Shown here: in pieces, positions 1-15,500 of the stretch | Layout: every line of letters begins with the position of its first letter | How positions within the stretch are numbered: the first letter of the stretch is position 1 | Assembly (NCBI RefSeq): GCF_051020955.1 | Contig: NW_027476112.1 | Location: 186,001 to 250,000, forward strand | DNA: 64,000 nt | Reading direction: 5' to 3' | From: Megalopta genalis | Taxonomy: Eukaryota; Arthropoda; Insecta; Hymenoptera; Halictidae | Translations under genes and position numbers: made by a program | The notes under the pieces: generated by a model | What the model was told of the DNA's origin: nothing | The model's input: only the letters and a program-made list of their open reading frames with translations | The model's database searches: none

Positions 1-3000
1 GATGGCTGATCTACGACTCAATGCGAAGCAAATGGTTTAGCTTCAAATACTTGTGATACACTTGAGTTAGCTTCAACAACATGCGAAACAATCGACTTAG
101 CTTCAAATCCAAGCGAAACACATGATTTAGCTCCAAATCAATGCGAATTAGAAGGGTTATCTTCGAATCCATTCGAAACAAATGATATAGTTTCAAATAC
201 TTGTGATATACATGATTTAGTTTCAACAGCATGCGAAACAAACGAGTTAGTCTCAAATCCATGCGAAACACATGATTTAGCTTCAAATCAATGCGAAGTA
301 GATGGATTATCTTCGAATCCACGCGACAAATGGTTTAGCTTCAAATACTTGTGATGTACATGATTTAGCTTCAACTGCATGCGAAAAAAACGAGTTAGCT
401 TCAAATCCATGCGAAACACATGGTTTAGCTTCAAATCAATGCGAATTAGAAGGGTTATCTTCGAATCCATGCAAAACATATGATATAGCTTCAAATACTT
501 GTGATATACATGATTTAGCTTCAACAGCATGCGAAACAAACGAGTTAGCTTCAAATCCAATCGAAACACATGATTTAGCTTCAAATGAATGCGAAATAGA
601 TGGATTATCTTCGAATCCATGCCATAAATGGTTTAGCTTCAAATACTTGTGATGTACATGATTTAGCTTCAACTGCATGCGAAAAAATCGAGTTAGCTTC
701 AAATCCATGCGAAACACATGATTGTGCTTCAAATCAATGCGAATTAGAAGGGTTCTCTTCGAATCCATGCGAAACATATGATATAGCTTCAAATACTTGT
801 GATATACATGATTTAGCTTTAACAGCATACGAAACAAACGAGTTATCTTCAAATCCAATCGAAACACATGATTTAGCTTCAAATGAATGCGAAGTAGATG
901 GATTATCTTCGAATCCATGCGAAACAAATGGTTTAGCTTCAAATACTTGTGATATACATTATTTAGATTCAACTGCATGCGAAAAAAAAACGAGTTAGAT
1001 TCAAATCCATGCGAAACACATGATTTAGCATCTAATCAATGCGAAGTAGAAGGGTGATCTACGAATCCATGCGAAGCAAATGGTTTAGCTTCAAATACTT
1101 GTGATACACTTGATTGAGCTTCAACAGCATGCGAAACAAACGAGTTAGCTTCAAATACATGCGAAACACAAGATTTAGCTTCAAATCAATGCGAAGTAGA
1201 AGGCTTATCTTCGAATCCATGCGAAACAAACGAGTTAGCTTCAAATCCATGCGAAACACATGATTTAGCATCAAATCAGTGCGAAGTAGAAGGCTGATCT
1301 TCGAATCCATGCGAAACTAATGGTTTACCTTCAAATACTTGTGATATACATGATTTTGCTTCAACTGCATGCGAAACAAACGAGTTAGCTTCAAATCCAT
1401 GCGAAACACATGATTTAGCATCAAATGAATGCGAAGTAGATGGCTGATCTACGAATCCATGCGAAGCAAATGGTTTAGCTTCAAATACTTGTGATACACT
1501 TGATTGAGCTTCAACAGCATGCGAAACAAACGAGTTAGCTTCAAATACATGCGAAACACATTATTTAGCTTCAAATCAATGCGAAGTAGGAGGCTTATCT
1601 TCGATTCCAAGCGAAATAAATGGTTTAGCTTCAAATACTAGTGATACACTTGAGTTAGCTTCAACTGCATGCGAAACAAACGAGTTAGCTTCAAATCCAT
1701 GCGAAACACATGATTAAGCATCAAATCAATGCGAAGTAGAAGGCTGATCTACGAATCAATGCGAAGCAAACGGTTTAGCTTCAAATACTTGTGATACACT
1801 TGAGTTAGCTTCAACAACATGCGAAACAATCGACTTAGCTTCAAATCCATGCGAAACACATGATTTAGCTCCAAATCAATGCGAATTAGAAGGGTTATCT
1901 TCGAATCCATGCGAAACTAATGATATAGTTTCAAATACTTGTGATATACATGATTTAGTTTCAACAGCATGCGAAACAATCGAGTTAGTTTCAAATCCAT
2001 GCGAAACACATGATTTAGCTCCAAATCAATGCGAATTGGAAGGTTTATCTTCGAATCCATGCGAAACAAATGATTTAGCTTCAAATACTTGTGATATACA
2101 TGATTTAGTTTCAACAGCATGCGAAACAAACGAGTTAGTTTCAAATCCATGCGGAACACATGATTTAGCTTCAAATCAATGCGAAGTATATGGATTACCT
2201 TCGAATCCATGCGGAACAAATTGTTTAACTTCAAATACTTGTGATATACATGATTTAGCTTCAACAGCATGCGAAACAAACGAGTTAGTTTCAAATCCAT
2301 GCGAAACACATGATTTAGCTTCAAATCAACGCGAATTAGAAGGGTTATCTTCGAATCCATGCGAAACAAATGATATAGCTTCAAATACTTGTGATATACA
2401 TGAATTAGCTTCAACACCATGCGAAACAAACGAGTTAGTTTCAAATCCATGCGAAACACATGATTTAGCATCTAATAAATGCGAAGTAGAAGGCTGATAT
2501 TCGAATCCATGCGAAGCAAACGGTTTAGCTTCAAATACTTGTGATACACTTGATTTAGCTTCAACAGCGTGCGAAACAAACGAGTTAGATTCAAATCCAT
2601 GTGAACACATGATTTAGCTTCAAATCAATGCGAAACACATGATTAAGCATAAAATAAATGCGAAGTAGTAGGCTGATCTACGAATCCATGCGAAACATAT
2701 GATATAGCTTCAAATACTTGTGATATACATGATTTAGCTTCAACAGCATGCGAAACAAACGAGTTAGCTTCAAATCAATGCGAAACACATGATTTAGCAT
2801 CTAATAAATGCGAAGTGGAAGGCTGATCTTCGAATCCATGCGAAGCAAAATGGTTTAGCTTCAAATACTTGTGATACACTTGATTTAGCTTCAACAGCGT
2901 GCGAAACAAACGAGTTAGATTCAAATCCATGCGAAACACATGATTTAGCTTCAAATCAATGCGAAGTAGATGGATTATCTTCGAATCCATGCGACAAATG

Positions 3001-6000
3001 GTTTAGCTTCAAATACTTGTGATGTACATGATTTAGCTTCAACTGCATGCGAAAAAATCGAGTTAGCTTCAAATCCATGCGAAACACATGATTTAGCTTC
3101 AAATCAATGCGAATTAGAAGGGTTCTCTTCGAATCCATGCGAAACATATGATATAGCTTCAAATACTTGTGATATACATGATTTAGCTTCAACAGCATGC
3201 GAAACAAACGAGTTAGCTTCAAATCAATCGAAACACATGATTTAGCTTCAAATCAATGCGAAGTATATGGATTATCTTCGAATCCATGCGAAACAAATTG
3301 TTTAACTTCAAATACTTGTGATACACTTGAGTTAGGTTCAACAACATGCGAAACAATCGACTTAGCTTCAAATCCATGCGAAACACATGATTTATATTCA
3401 AGTCAATGCGAAGTTGAAAGCTTAGCTTCAAATCCATGGATCAAATGGTTTAGCTTCAAATACTTGTGATATACATGATTTAGCTTAAACAGCACGAGAA
3501 ACAAACGAGGTAGCTTCCAATCCATGCGAACACATGATTTAGCTTCAAATCAATGCGAAGTAGGAGACTTATCTTCGAATCCATGCGAAACAAATGGTAT
3601 AGCTTCAAATACTTGTGATATGCATGATATAGCTTCAACTGCATGCGAAACAAACGAGTTAACTTCATATCCATTCGAAACTCATGATTTAGCATCAAAT
3701 CAATGCAAACTAGAAGGCTGATCTACGAATCAATGCGAAGCAAATGGTTTATCTTCAAATACTTGTGATACACTTGAGTTAGCTTCAACAACATGCGAAA
3801 CAAACGAGTTAGCTTCAAATCCATGCGAAACACATGATTTAGCTCCAAATCAATGCGAATTAGAAGGGTTATCTTCGAATCCATGCGAAACAAGTGATAT
3901 AGCTTCAAATACTTGCGATATACATGATTTAGCTTCAACAGCATGCGAAAAAAAACGAGTTAGTATCAAATCCACGCGAAACACATGATTTAGCTTCAAA
4001 TCAATGCGAAGTAGGAGGCTTATCTTCGAATCCATGCGAAACAAATGGTTTAGCTTCAAATACTTGTGATATACATGATATAGCTTGAAACTGCAAGCGA
4101 AACAAACGAGTTAACTTCAAATCCATGCGAAACACATGATTTAGCTTCAAAATCAATACGAAGTGGAAGGCTTATCTTCGAATCCATGCGAAACGAATAG
4201 TTTAGCTTCAAATACTTGTGATATACATGATTTAGCTTCAACAGCATGCGAAACAAACGAGTTCGATTCAGTTCCATGCGAAACACATGATTTAGCTTCA
4301 AATCAATGCGAAGTACGTGGGTTATGTTCGAATCCATGCGAAACAAATGGTTTAGCTTCAAATACTTGTGATGTACATGATTTAGCTTCAACTGCATGCG
4401 AAAAAAAAACGAGTTAGATTCAAATCCATGCGACACACATGATTTAGCATGTAATCAATGCGAAGTAGAAGGCTGATTTTCGAATGCATGCGAAACAAAC
4501 GAGTTAGCTTCAAATCCATGCGAAACACATGATTTAGCATCAAATCAATGCGAAGTGGAAGGCTGATCTTCGAATCCATGCGAAACTAATGGTTTACCTT
4601 CAAATACTTGTGATATACATGATTTAGCTTCAACTGCATGCGAAACAAACGAGTTAGCTTCAAATCCATGCGAAACACATGATTTAGCTTCAAATCAATG
4701 CGAAGTAGGAGGCTTATCTTCGAAGCCATGCGAAACGAATAGTTTAGCTTCAAATACTTGTGATATACATGATTTAGCTTCAACAGCATGCGAAACAAAC
4801 GAGTTCGATTCAATTCCATGCGAAAACACATGATTTAGCTTCAAATCAATGCGGAGTATATGGATTATCTTCGAATCCATGCGGAACAAATTGTTTAACT
4901 TCAAATACTTGTGATATACATGATTTAGCTTCAACAGCATGCGAAACAAACGAGTTAGTTTCAAATCCATGCGAAACACATGATTTAGCTTCAAATCAAC
5001 GCGAATTAGAAGGGTTATCTTCGAATCCACGCGAAACAAATGATATTGCTTCAAATACTTGTGATATACATGAATTAGCTTCAACACCATACGAAACAAA
5101 CGAGTTAGTTTCAAATCCATGCGAAACACATGATTTAGCATCTAATAAATGCGAAGTAGAAGGCTGATATTCGAATCCATGCGAAGCAAATGGTTTAGCT
5201 TCAAATACTTGTGATACACTTGATTTAGCTTCAAACAGCGTGCGAAAACAGACGAGTTAGATTCAAATCCATGCGAACACATGATTTAGCTTCATATCAA
5301 TGCGAAGTAGGTGGCTTATCTTCGAATCCATGCGAAACCATTGGTTTAGCTTCAAATACTTGTGATATGCATGATTTAGATTCAACAGCATGCGAAATAA
5401 ACGAGTTAGTTTCAAATCCATGCGAAACACATGATTTAGCTTCAAATCAATGCGAAGTATATGGATTATCTTCGAATCCATGCGAAACAATTTGTTTAAC
5501 TTCAAATACTTGCGATATACATGATTTAGCTTCAACAGCGTGCGAAAAAAAACGAGTTAGTTTCAAATCCACGCGAAACACATGATTTAGCTTCAAATCA
5601 ATGCGAAGTAGGAGGCTTATCTTCGAATCCATGCGAAACGAATAGTTTAGATTCAAATACTTTTGATATACATGATTCAGCTTCAACTGCATGCGAAACA
5701 AACGAGTTAGCTTCAAATCCATGCGAAACACATGAATTAGATTAAAATCAATGCGTAGTGGAAGGCTTCTCTTCGAATCCATGCGAAACGAATAGTTTAG
5801 ATTCAAATACTTTTGATATACATGATTCAGCTTCAACTGCATGCGAAACAAACGAGTTAGCTTCAAATCCATGCGAAACACATGAATTAGATTAAAATCA
5901 ATGCGAAGTAGAAGGCTTATCTTCGAATCCGTGCGAAACAAATGGTTTAGCTTCAAATACTTGTGATATACATGATTTAGCTTCAACTGCATGCGAAACA

Positions 6001-7210
6001 AACGAGGTAGCTTCAAAACCATGCGAACACATGATTTAGCTTCAAATCAATGCGAAGTAGATGGCTGATCTTCGAATCCATGCGAAACATATGATATAGC
6101 TTCAATTACTTGTGATATACATGATTTAGCTTCAACAGCATGCAAAACAAGCGAGTTAGCTTCAAATCCATGCGAAACACACCATTTAGCTTCAAATCAA
6201 TGCGAATTAGAAGGGTTATCTTCGAATCCATGCGAAACATATGATATAGCTTCAAATACTTGTGATATACATGATTTAGCTTCAACATCATGCGAAACAA
6301 ACGAGTTAACTTCAAATCCATGCGAACACATGATTTAGCTTCAAATCAATGCGAAGTAGGAGGCTTATCTTCGAAGCCATGCGAAACATATGATATAGCT
6401 TCAAATACTTGTGATATACATGATCTAGCTTCAACAGCATGCAAAACAAACGAGTTAGCTTCAAATCCATGCGAAACACATGATTTAGCATCTAATAAAT
6501 GCGAAGTAGAAGGGTGATCTTCGAATCCATGCGAAGCAAATGGTTTGGCTTCAAATACTTGTGACACACTTGATTTAGCTTCAACAGCATGCGAAACAAA
6601 CGATGTAGCTTCAAGTCCATGCGAACACATGATTTAGCTTCAAATCAATGCGAAGTAGGAGGCTTATCTTCGAATCCATGCGAAACAAATGGTTTAGCTT
6701 CAAATACTTGTGATATACATGACATAGCTTTAACAGCATGCGAAACAAACGAGTTAGCTTCAAATCCATGCGAAACACATGATTTAGCTTCAAATCAATG
6801 CGAATTAGAAGGCTTATCTTCGAATCCATGCGAAACATATGATATAGCTTCAAATACTTTTGATATACATGATTCAGCTTCAACTGCATGCGAAACAAAC
6901 GAGTTAGCTTCAAATCCATGCGAAACACATGAATTAGCTTCAAATCAATGCGAAGTAGGAGGCTTATCTCCGAATCCATGCGAAACAAATGGTTTAGCTT
7001 CAAACACTTCTGATATACATGATTTAGCTTCAACTGCGTGCGAAACAAACGAGTTAGCTTCAAATCCATGCAAAACACAGGATTCAGCTTCAAATCAATG
7101 CCAAGTAGAAGGCTCATCTTCAAATCCATGCGTAACAAATGGTTTAGTTTCAAATACTTGTGATATACATGATTTAGCTTCAACAACATGCGAAACAGAC
7201 GATTGAGCTT
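1..7210 (+). repeat. Satellite block A
   Basis: This part of the array is marked by subunit 3 variants reading gaagggttatcttcgaatc and by subunit 4 variants with atgatatag instead of aatggtttag. Subunit 3 often reads gaaggctgatc, which puts a TGA in the plus-strand open frame about once per unit, so plus-strand ORFs are short. Several 1-bp losses, such as ccatgcgaacacatg near 3,525, 6,010 and 6,330, shift the frames. Units are quite diverged, suggesting older or less homogenised sequence than block E. The block begins before the window. Confidence 0.8.
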
Positions 7211-10200
7211 CAAATTAATGCGAAACAAATGGTTTAGCTACAAATACCTCTGATAAACATGATTTAGCTTCAAGTGCTGGCGATACAATCGAGTTAGCTT
7301 TAAATCCATGCGAAACACATGATTTAGGTCCAAATCAATGCGAGGCAGAAGGCTTAGCTACAAATCGATGCGAATCAAATGGTTTAGCTTCAAATAATTT
7401 TGATGTACATGATTTAGCTTCAACTGCATGCGAAACAAACGAGCTAGCTTCAAATCCAAGCGAAACACATGATTTATCTTCAAATCAATGCGAGATAGAA
7501 GGCTTAGCTTCAAATCCAAGCGAATCAAAAGGTTTAGCTTCAAATACTTGTCATATATTTGATTTATATTCAAGTGCTTGCGAAATAAACGAGATAGCTT
7601 CAAATCCAAGCAAATCACATGATTTAGCTTCAAATAAATGCGAAGAATAAGGCTCAGCTTCAAATCCATGCGAATCAAATGGTTTAGCTTCAAATACTTG
7701 TGATATACATGATTTAGCTTCAACAGCATGCGAAACAAACGAGTTAGCTTCAAATCCAAGCGAAACACATGATTTAGATCCAAATCAATGCGAAGTAGAA
7801 GGCATAGCTTCAAATCCATGCCAAACAAACGGTTTAGCATCAAACACTTGTGATATACATGATTTAGCTTCAACTGCATGCGAAACAAACGAGTTAGCTT
7901 TAAATCCATGCGAAACACATGATTTAACTCAAAATCATGCGAAGTAGAAGGCATAGCTTCAAATCCATGGGAATCAAATGGTTTAGCTTCAAATACTTGT
8001 GATATACATGATTCAGCTTCAACTGCATGCGAAACAAGCGAGTTAGCTTCATATCCATGCGAAACACAGGATTCAGCTTCAAATCAATGCCAAGTAGAAG
8101 GCTGATCTTCAAATCCATGCGTAACAAATGGTTTAGCTTCAAATACTTGTGATATATTTGATTTATATTCAAGTGCTTGCGAAATAAACGAGATAGCTTC
8201 AAATCCAAGCAAATCACATGATTTAGCTTCAAATAAATGCGAAGAATAAGGCTCAGCTTCAAATCCATGCGAATCAAATGGTTTAGCTTCAAATACTTGT
8301 GATATACATGATTTAGCTTCAACAGCATGCGAAACAAACGAGTTAGCTTCAAATCCATGCGAAACACATGATTTAGTTTCAAATCAATGCGAAGTAGAAG
8401 GGTTATCTTCGAATCCATGCGAAACAAATGGTTTAGCTTCAAACACTTGTGATATACATGATTTAGCTTCAACAGCATGCGAAACAAACGAGTTAGCTTC
8501 AAATCCATGCGAAACACATGATTTAGCTTCAAATCAATGCGAAGTAGAAGGGTAATCTTCGAATCCATGCGAAACAAATGGTTTAGCTTCAAACACTTGT
8601 GATATACATGATTTAGCTTCAACTGCATGCGAAACAATCGAGTTAGCTTTAAATCCATGCGAAACACATGATTTAGATTCAAATGAATGCGAAGTAGAAG
8701 GGTTATCTTCGAATCCATGCGAAACAAATGGTTTAGCTTCAAACACTTGTGATATACATGATTTAGCTTCAACTGCACGCGAAACAAACGAGTTAGCTTT
8801 GAATCCATGCGAAACACATGATTTAACTAAAAAACAATGCGAAGTAGAAGGCATAGCTTCAAATTCATGGGAATAAAATGGTTTAGCTTCAAATACTTGT
8901 GATATACATGATTTAGCATCAACAGCATACCAAACAAACGAGTTAGCTTCAAATCCATGCGAAACACATGATTTAGATCCAAATCAATGCGAAGTAGAAG
9001 GCATAGCTTCAAATCCATGCCAAACAAACGGTTTAGCATCAAGTACTTGTGATATACACAGTTTAGCTTCAACTGCATGCGAAACAAACGAGTTAGCTTT
9101 AAATCCATGCGAAACACATGATTTAACTCCAAATCAATGCGAAGTGGAAGGCATAGCTTCAAATCCATGGGAATCAAATGGTTTAGCTTCAAATACTTGT
9201 GATATACATGATTTAACTTCAACAGCATGCGAAATAAACGAGTTAGCTTCAAATCCATGCGAAACACATGATGTAGCTTCAAATCAATGCGAAGTAGAAG
9301 GGTAATCTTCGAATCCATGCGAAACAAATGGTTTAGCTTCAAACACTTGTGATATACATGATTTAGCTTCAACTGCATGCGAAACAAACGAGTTAGCTTT
9401 AAATCCATGCGAAACACATGATTTAACTCAAAATCATGCGAAGTAGAAGGCATAGCTTCAAATCCATGGGAATCAAATGGTTTAGCTTCAAATACTTGTG
9501 ATATACATGATTCAGCTTCAACTGCATGCGAAACAAGCGAGTTAGCTACATATCCATGCGAAACACAGGATTCAGCTTCAAATCAATGCGAAGTAGAAGG
9601 CTGATCTTCAAATCCATGCGTAACAAATGGTTTAGCTTCAAATACTTGTGATATACATGATTTAGCTTCAACTGCATGCGAAACAAACGACTTAGCTTCA
9701 AATCCATGCGAAACACATGATTTAGCTTCAAATTAATGCGTACTAGAAGGGTTATCTTCAAATCCGTGCGAAACATATGGTTTAGCTACAAATACCTCTG
9801 ATAAACATGATTTAGCTTCAAGTGTGGGCAAAACAATCGAGTTAGCTTTAAATCCATGCGAAACACATGATTTAGGTCCAAATCAATGCGAGGTAGAAGG
9901 ATTAGCTACAAATCCATGCGAATCAAATGGTTTAGCTTCAAATACTTGTGATATACATGATTTAGCTTCAACAGCATGCGAAACAAACGAGTTAGGTTCA
10001 AATACAAGCGAAACAGATGATTCAGCTTGAAATCAATGCGAGCTAGAAGGCTTAGCTTCAAATCCAAGCGAATGAAACGGTTTAGCTTCAAATACTTGTG
10101 ATATATTTGATTTATATTCAAGTGCATGCGAAAGAAACGAGATAGCTTCAAATCCATGCGAAACATATGATTTAACATCAAATCAATGCGAAGTAGAAGG

Positions 10201-12530
10201 CATAGCTTCAAATTCATGGGAATAAAATGGTTTCGCTTCAAATACTTGTGATATACATGATTTAGCTTCGACAGCATACGAAACAAACGAGTTAGCTTCA
10301 AATCCATGCGAAACACATGATTTAGCTCCAAATCAATGCGAAGTAGAAGGCGTAGCTTCAAATCCATGCCAAACAAACGGTTTAGCATCAAATACTTGTG
10401 ATATACACAGTTTAGCTTCAACTGCATGCGAAACAAACGAGTTAGCTTTAAATCCATGCGCAACACATGATTTAACTCCAAATCAATGCGAAGTAGAAGG
10501 CATAGCTTCGAATCCATGCGAAAAAAATTGTTTAGATTCAAACACTTGTGATATACATGATTTAGCTTCAACTGCACGCGAAACAAACGAGTTAGCTTTG
10601 AATCCATGCGAAACACATGATTTAACTCAAAAACAATGCGAAGTAGAAGGCATAGCTTCAAATTCATGGGAATAAAATTGTTTAGCTTCAAATTCTTGTG
10701 ATATACATGATTTAGCATCAACAGCATACCAAACAAACGAGTTAGCTTCAAATCCATGCGAAACACATGATTTAGATCCAAATCAATGCGAAGTAGAAGG
10801 CATAGCTTCAAATCCATGCCAAACAAACGGTTTAGCATCAAGTACTTGTGATATACACAGTTTAGCTTCAACTGCATGCGAAACAAACGAGTTAGCTTTA
10901 AATCCATGCGAAACACATGATTTAACTCCAAATCAATGCGAAGTGGAAGGCATAGCTTCAAATCCATGGGAATCAAATGGTTTAGCTTCAAATACTTGTC
11001 ATATACATGATTTAACTTCAACAGCATGCGAAACAAACGAGTTAGCTTCAAATCCATGCGAAACACATGATTTAGCTTCAAATCAATGCGAATAGAAGGG
11101 TAATCTTCGAATCCACGCGAAACAAATGGTTTAGCTTCAAACACTTGTGATATACATGATTTAGCTTCAACTGCATGCGAAACAAACGAGTTAGCTTTAA
11201 ATCCATGCGAAACACATGATTTAACTCAAAATCATGCGAAGTAGAAGGCATAGCTTCAAATCCATGGGAATCAAATGGTTTAGCTTCAAATACTTGTGAT
11301 ATACATGATTTAACTTCAACAGCATGCGAAACAAACGAGTTAGCTTCAAATCCATGCGAAACACATGATTTACCTTCAAATCAATGCGAACTAGAAGGGT
11401 TATCTTCAAATCCGTGCGAATCAAATGGTTTAGCTTCAAACACTTGTGATATACATGATTTAGCTTCAACTGCATGCGAAACAAACGAGTTAGCTTTGAA
11501 TCCATGCGAAACACATGATTTAACTCAAAATCAATGTGAAGTAGAAGGCATAGCTTCAAATCCATGGGAATCAAATGGTTTAGCTTCAAATACTTGTGAT
11601 ATACATGATTTAACTTCAACAGCATGCGAAACAAACGAGTTAGCTTCAAATCCATGCGAAACACATGATTTAGCTTCAAATCAATGCGAAGTAGAAGAAA
11701 TAGCTTCGAATCCATGCGAAACAAATGGTTTCGTTTCAAATACTTGTGATATACATGATTTAGCTTCAACTGCATGCGAAACAAACGAGTTAGCTTCAAA
11801 AACATGCGACACACATGATTTAACTCAAAATCATGCGAAGTAGAAGGCATAGCTTCAAATCCATGGGAATCAAATGGTTTAGCTTCAAATACTTGTGATA
11901 TACATGATTTAACTTCAACAGCATGCGAAACAAACGAGTTAGCTTCAAATCCATGCGAAACACATGATTTAGTTTCAAATCAATGCGAAGTAGACGGGTT
12001 ATATTCGAATCCAGGCGGAACAAATCGTTTAGCTACAAACACTTGTGATATACATGATTTAGCTTCAACTGCATGCGAAACAAGCGAGTTAGCTTCAAAT
12101 CCATGCGAAACACAGGATTCAGCTTCAAATCAATGCCAAGTAGAAGGCTGATCTTCAAATCCATGCGTAACAAATGGTTTAGCTTCAAATACTTGTGATA
12201 TACATGATTTAGCTTCAACTGCATGCGAAACAAACGACTTAGCTTCAAATTCATGCGAAACACATGATTTAGCTTCAAATCAATGCGTACTAGAAGGGTT
12301 ATCTTCAAATCCGTGCGAAACAAATGGTTTAGCTACAAATACCTCTGATAAACATGATTTAGCTTCGAGTGTGGGCAAAACAATCGAGTTAGCTTTAAAT
12401 CCATGCGAAACACATGATTTAGGTCTAAATCAATGCGAGGTAGAAGGCTTAGCTACAAATCCATGGGAATCAAATGGTTTAGCTTCAAATACTTGTGATA
12501 TACATGATTTAACTTCAACAGCATGCGAAA
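7211..12530 (+). repeat. Satellite block B
   Basis: The diagnostic variants are gcatagcttcaaatccatgg followed by gaatcaaatgg, ccaaacaaacggtttagcat, and ggtccaaatcaatgcgagg. A module containing aagtgtgggcaaaacaatcg is seen near 9,821 and again near 12,368, about 2,547 bp later. A one-base-short subunit, actcaaaatcatgcgaag, recurs near 7,927, 9,427, 11,223 and 11,823. This shows that kilobase segments of the array were duplicated after that deletion arose. Block edges are approximate because variants intergrade. Confidence 0.75.
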
Positions 12531-12540
12531 CAAATGGTTC

Positions 12541-15500
12541 AGCTTCAAATACTTGTGATAAACATGATTTAGCTTCAACTGCATGCGAAACAAACGTGTT
12601 AGCTTCAAATCCATACGAAACACATGATTTAGTTTCAAATCAACGCGAATTGGATGGCTTATATTCAAATTCATGCGAAACAAATGGTATAGCTTCTAAT
12701 ATTTGTGATGTACATGATTTGCCTTCAACTGCATGCGAAACTAACGAGTTAGCTTCAAATCCATGCGAAACACATGATTTAGCTTAAAATCAATGCGAAG
12801 TAGAAGGCTTATTTTCAAATGCATGCGAAACAAATGGTTTAGCTTCAAATACTTGTTTTATACATGATTTAGTTTCAACTGCATGCGAAACAAACGAGTT
12901 AGCTTCAAATACAAGCGAAAAACATGAGTTAGCATCAAGTCAACACGAAGTTGAAGGCTTAGCTTCAAATCCATAGGAAACAAATGATTTAGCTTCAAAT
13001 ACTTGTTTTGTACATGATTTAGCTTCAACTGCATGCGAAACAAACGAGTTAGCTTCAAATCCAAGCGAAACATATGATTTAGCTTCAAATCAATGCGAAG
13101 TAGAAGGCTGATCTCCGAATGCACACGAAACAGATTGTTTGGCTTCAAATACTTGTGTTATACATGACTTAGCATCCACAGCATGCGAAACAAACGTGTT
13201 AGCTTCAAATCCATGCCAAATACATTATTTAGCTTCAATTCAATACGAAGTAGAAGGCTTATCATCGAATCCATGCGAAACAAATGGTTCAGCTTCAAAC
13301 ACTTGTGATATACATGACTTACATTCAACAACAAGAGAAACAAACGAGTTAGCTTCAAATCCATTCGAAACACATGATTTAGCATCAAATCAATGCGCAG
13401 TAGAAGGCTTACCATCGAATCCACACGAAACAGATGGTTTAGCTTCAAATACTTGTGATGTACATGATTTAGCATCAACTGCATGCGAAACAAACGAGTT
13501 AGCTTCAAATCCAAGCAAAACATATGTTTTAGCTTCAAATCAATGCGAAGTAGAAGGTTGATCTCCGAATCCACACGAAACAGATTGCTTGGCTTCAAAT
13601 ACTTGTGTTATACATGACTTAGCTTCAACAGCATGCGAAACAAACGTGTTAGCTTCAAATCCATGCGAAATACATGATTTAACTTCAATTCAATACGAAG
13701 TAGAAGGCTTATCAACGAATCCGTGCGAAACAAATGGTTCAGCTTCAAATACTTGTGATATACGTGATTTAGCTTCAACTTCATGCGAAACCAACGAATT
13801 AGCTTCAAATCTTTTCGAAACACATGACTTATCTTCAAATTCATTCGAAAGACACGGTTTAGCTTAATATTCATGCCAAACAAAAGGTTCAGCCTCAAAT
13901 ACTTATGCTATACATGATTTAGCTTGAACTGCAGGCGAAACAAACGTGTTAGATTCAACTCCATGCGCAATACATGATTTAGCTTCAAATCAATGCGAAG
14001 TAGAAGGCTTATCTTCGAATTCCATGCGAAACAAATGGTTTAGCTTCAAACACTTGTGATATACGTGACTTACATTCAACAGCAAGAGAAACAAACGAGT
14101 TAGCTTCAAATCCTAGCGATAGACATGATTTAGCTTCAAATAAATGCGAAGTAGAAGGCTGAACTTCGAATCCATGGGAAACAAATGGTTCAGCTTCAAA
14201 TACTTGTGATATACATGATTTAGCTTCAACTGCATGTGAAACAAACAAGCTAGCTTCAAATCCAACCGAAAATATGATATAGCATCACGTCAAGCGAAGA
14301 TGAAGGCTTAGCTTCAAATACATGCGAAACAAATGGTTTAGCTTCAAACACTTGTAATATACATGATTTAGTTTCAACAGCATGCGAAACAAACGAGTTA
14401 GCTTCAAATCCATGCGAAACACATGATTTAGCTTCAAATCAATGCGAAGTAGAAGGCTTAGCTTCAAATCCGTTCGAATCAAAAGTTTTAGCTTCAAATA
14501 CTTGTGATATTCATGATTTAGCTTCAACTGCATGCGAAAAAACGAGTTAGCTTCAAATCCAAGCGAAAAACATGATTTAGCATCAAGTCAACGCGAAGTT
14601 GAAGGCATAGCATCGAATCCATGCGAAACAAACGGTTTAGCTTCAAATACTTGTGATATACATGATTTAGCTTCAACAGCATGCGAAACAAACGAGTTAG
14701 CTTCAAATCCAAGCGAAAAACATGATTTAGCATCAAGTCAACGCGAAGTAGAAGGCTGATCTTCGAATCCATGCGAATCAAATTGTTTAGCTTCAAATAC
14801 TTGTGATATGCGTGATTTTGCTTCAACTGCATGCAAAACCAACGAGTTAGCTTCAAGCCCAAACGAAACACATGATTTAGATTCAAATCAATGCGAAGTA
14901 GAAGGCTTTGCTTCAAATCCAGCGAAACGAATGATTTAGCTTCAAATACTTGCGAATATCTCTGATATAGCTTCAAATGCAGGTGAAACAAACGAGTTAG
15001 CTTTTAATCCATGCAAAAGACATGATTTACCTTCCAATCAATGCGAATTAGGAGGCTGATCTTCGAATCCATGCGAAACTAATGGCTCAGGCTCAAATTC
15101 CTTTGTTATACATGATTTAGCTTCAACAGTATGCGAAACAAACGAGTTAGCTTCAAATCCATTCAAAACACATGATTTAGCTTCAAATTCATTCGAAAGA
15201 CATGGTTTAACGTACTATTCATGGGAATCAAATGGTTCAGATGCAAATACTTGTGATATACATCATATAGCTTCAAATGCAGGCGAAACAAACGAGTCAG
15301 CTTCAAATCCATGCGAAACACATGATTTAGCTTCAATTCAATGCGAAGTAGAAGGCTTATCTTCGAATCCATGCGAAACAAATGGTTTAGCTTCAAATAC
15401 TTGTGATATACATGATTTAGCTTCAAATGCAGGCGAAACAAACGTGTTAGATTCAACTCCATGCGCAATACATGATTTAGCTTCAAATCAATGCGAAGTA

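Noticed and set aside
1..7210. CRISPR array (about 30-bp direct repeats)
   Set aside because: There are no unique spacers. The repeats are contiguous and diverged, run for tens of kilobases, and the context is eukaryotic.
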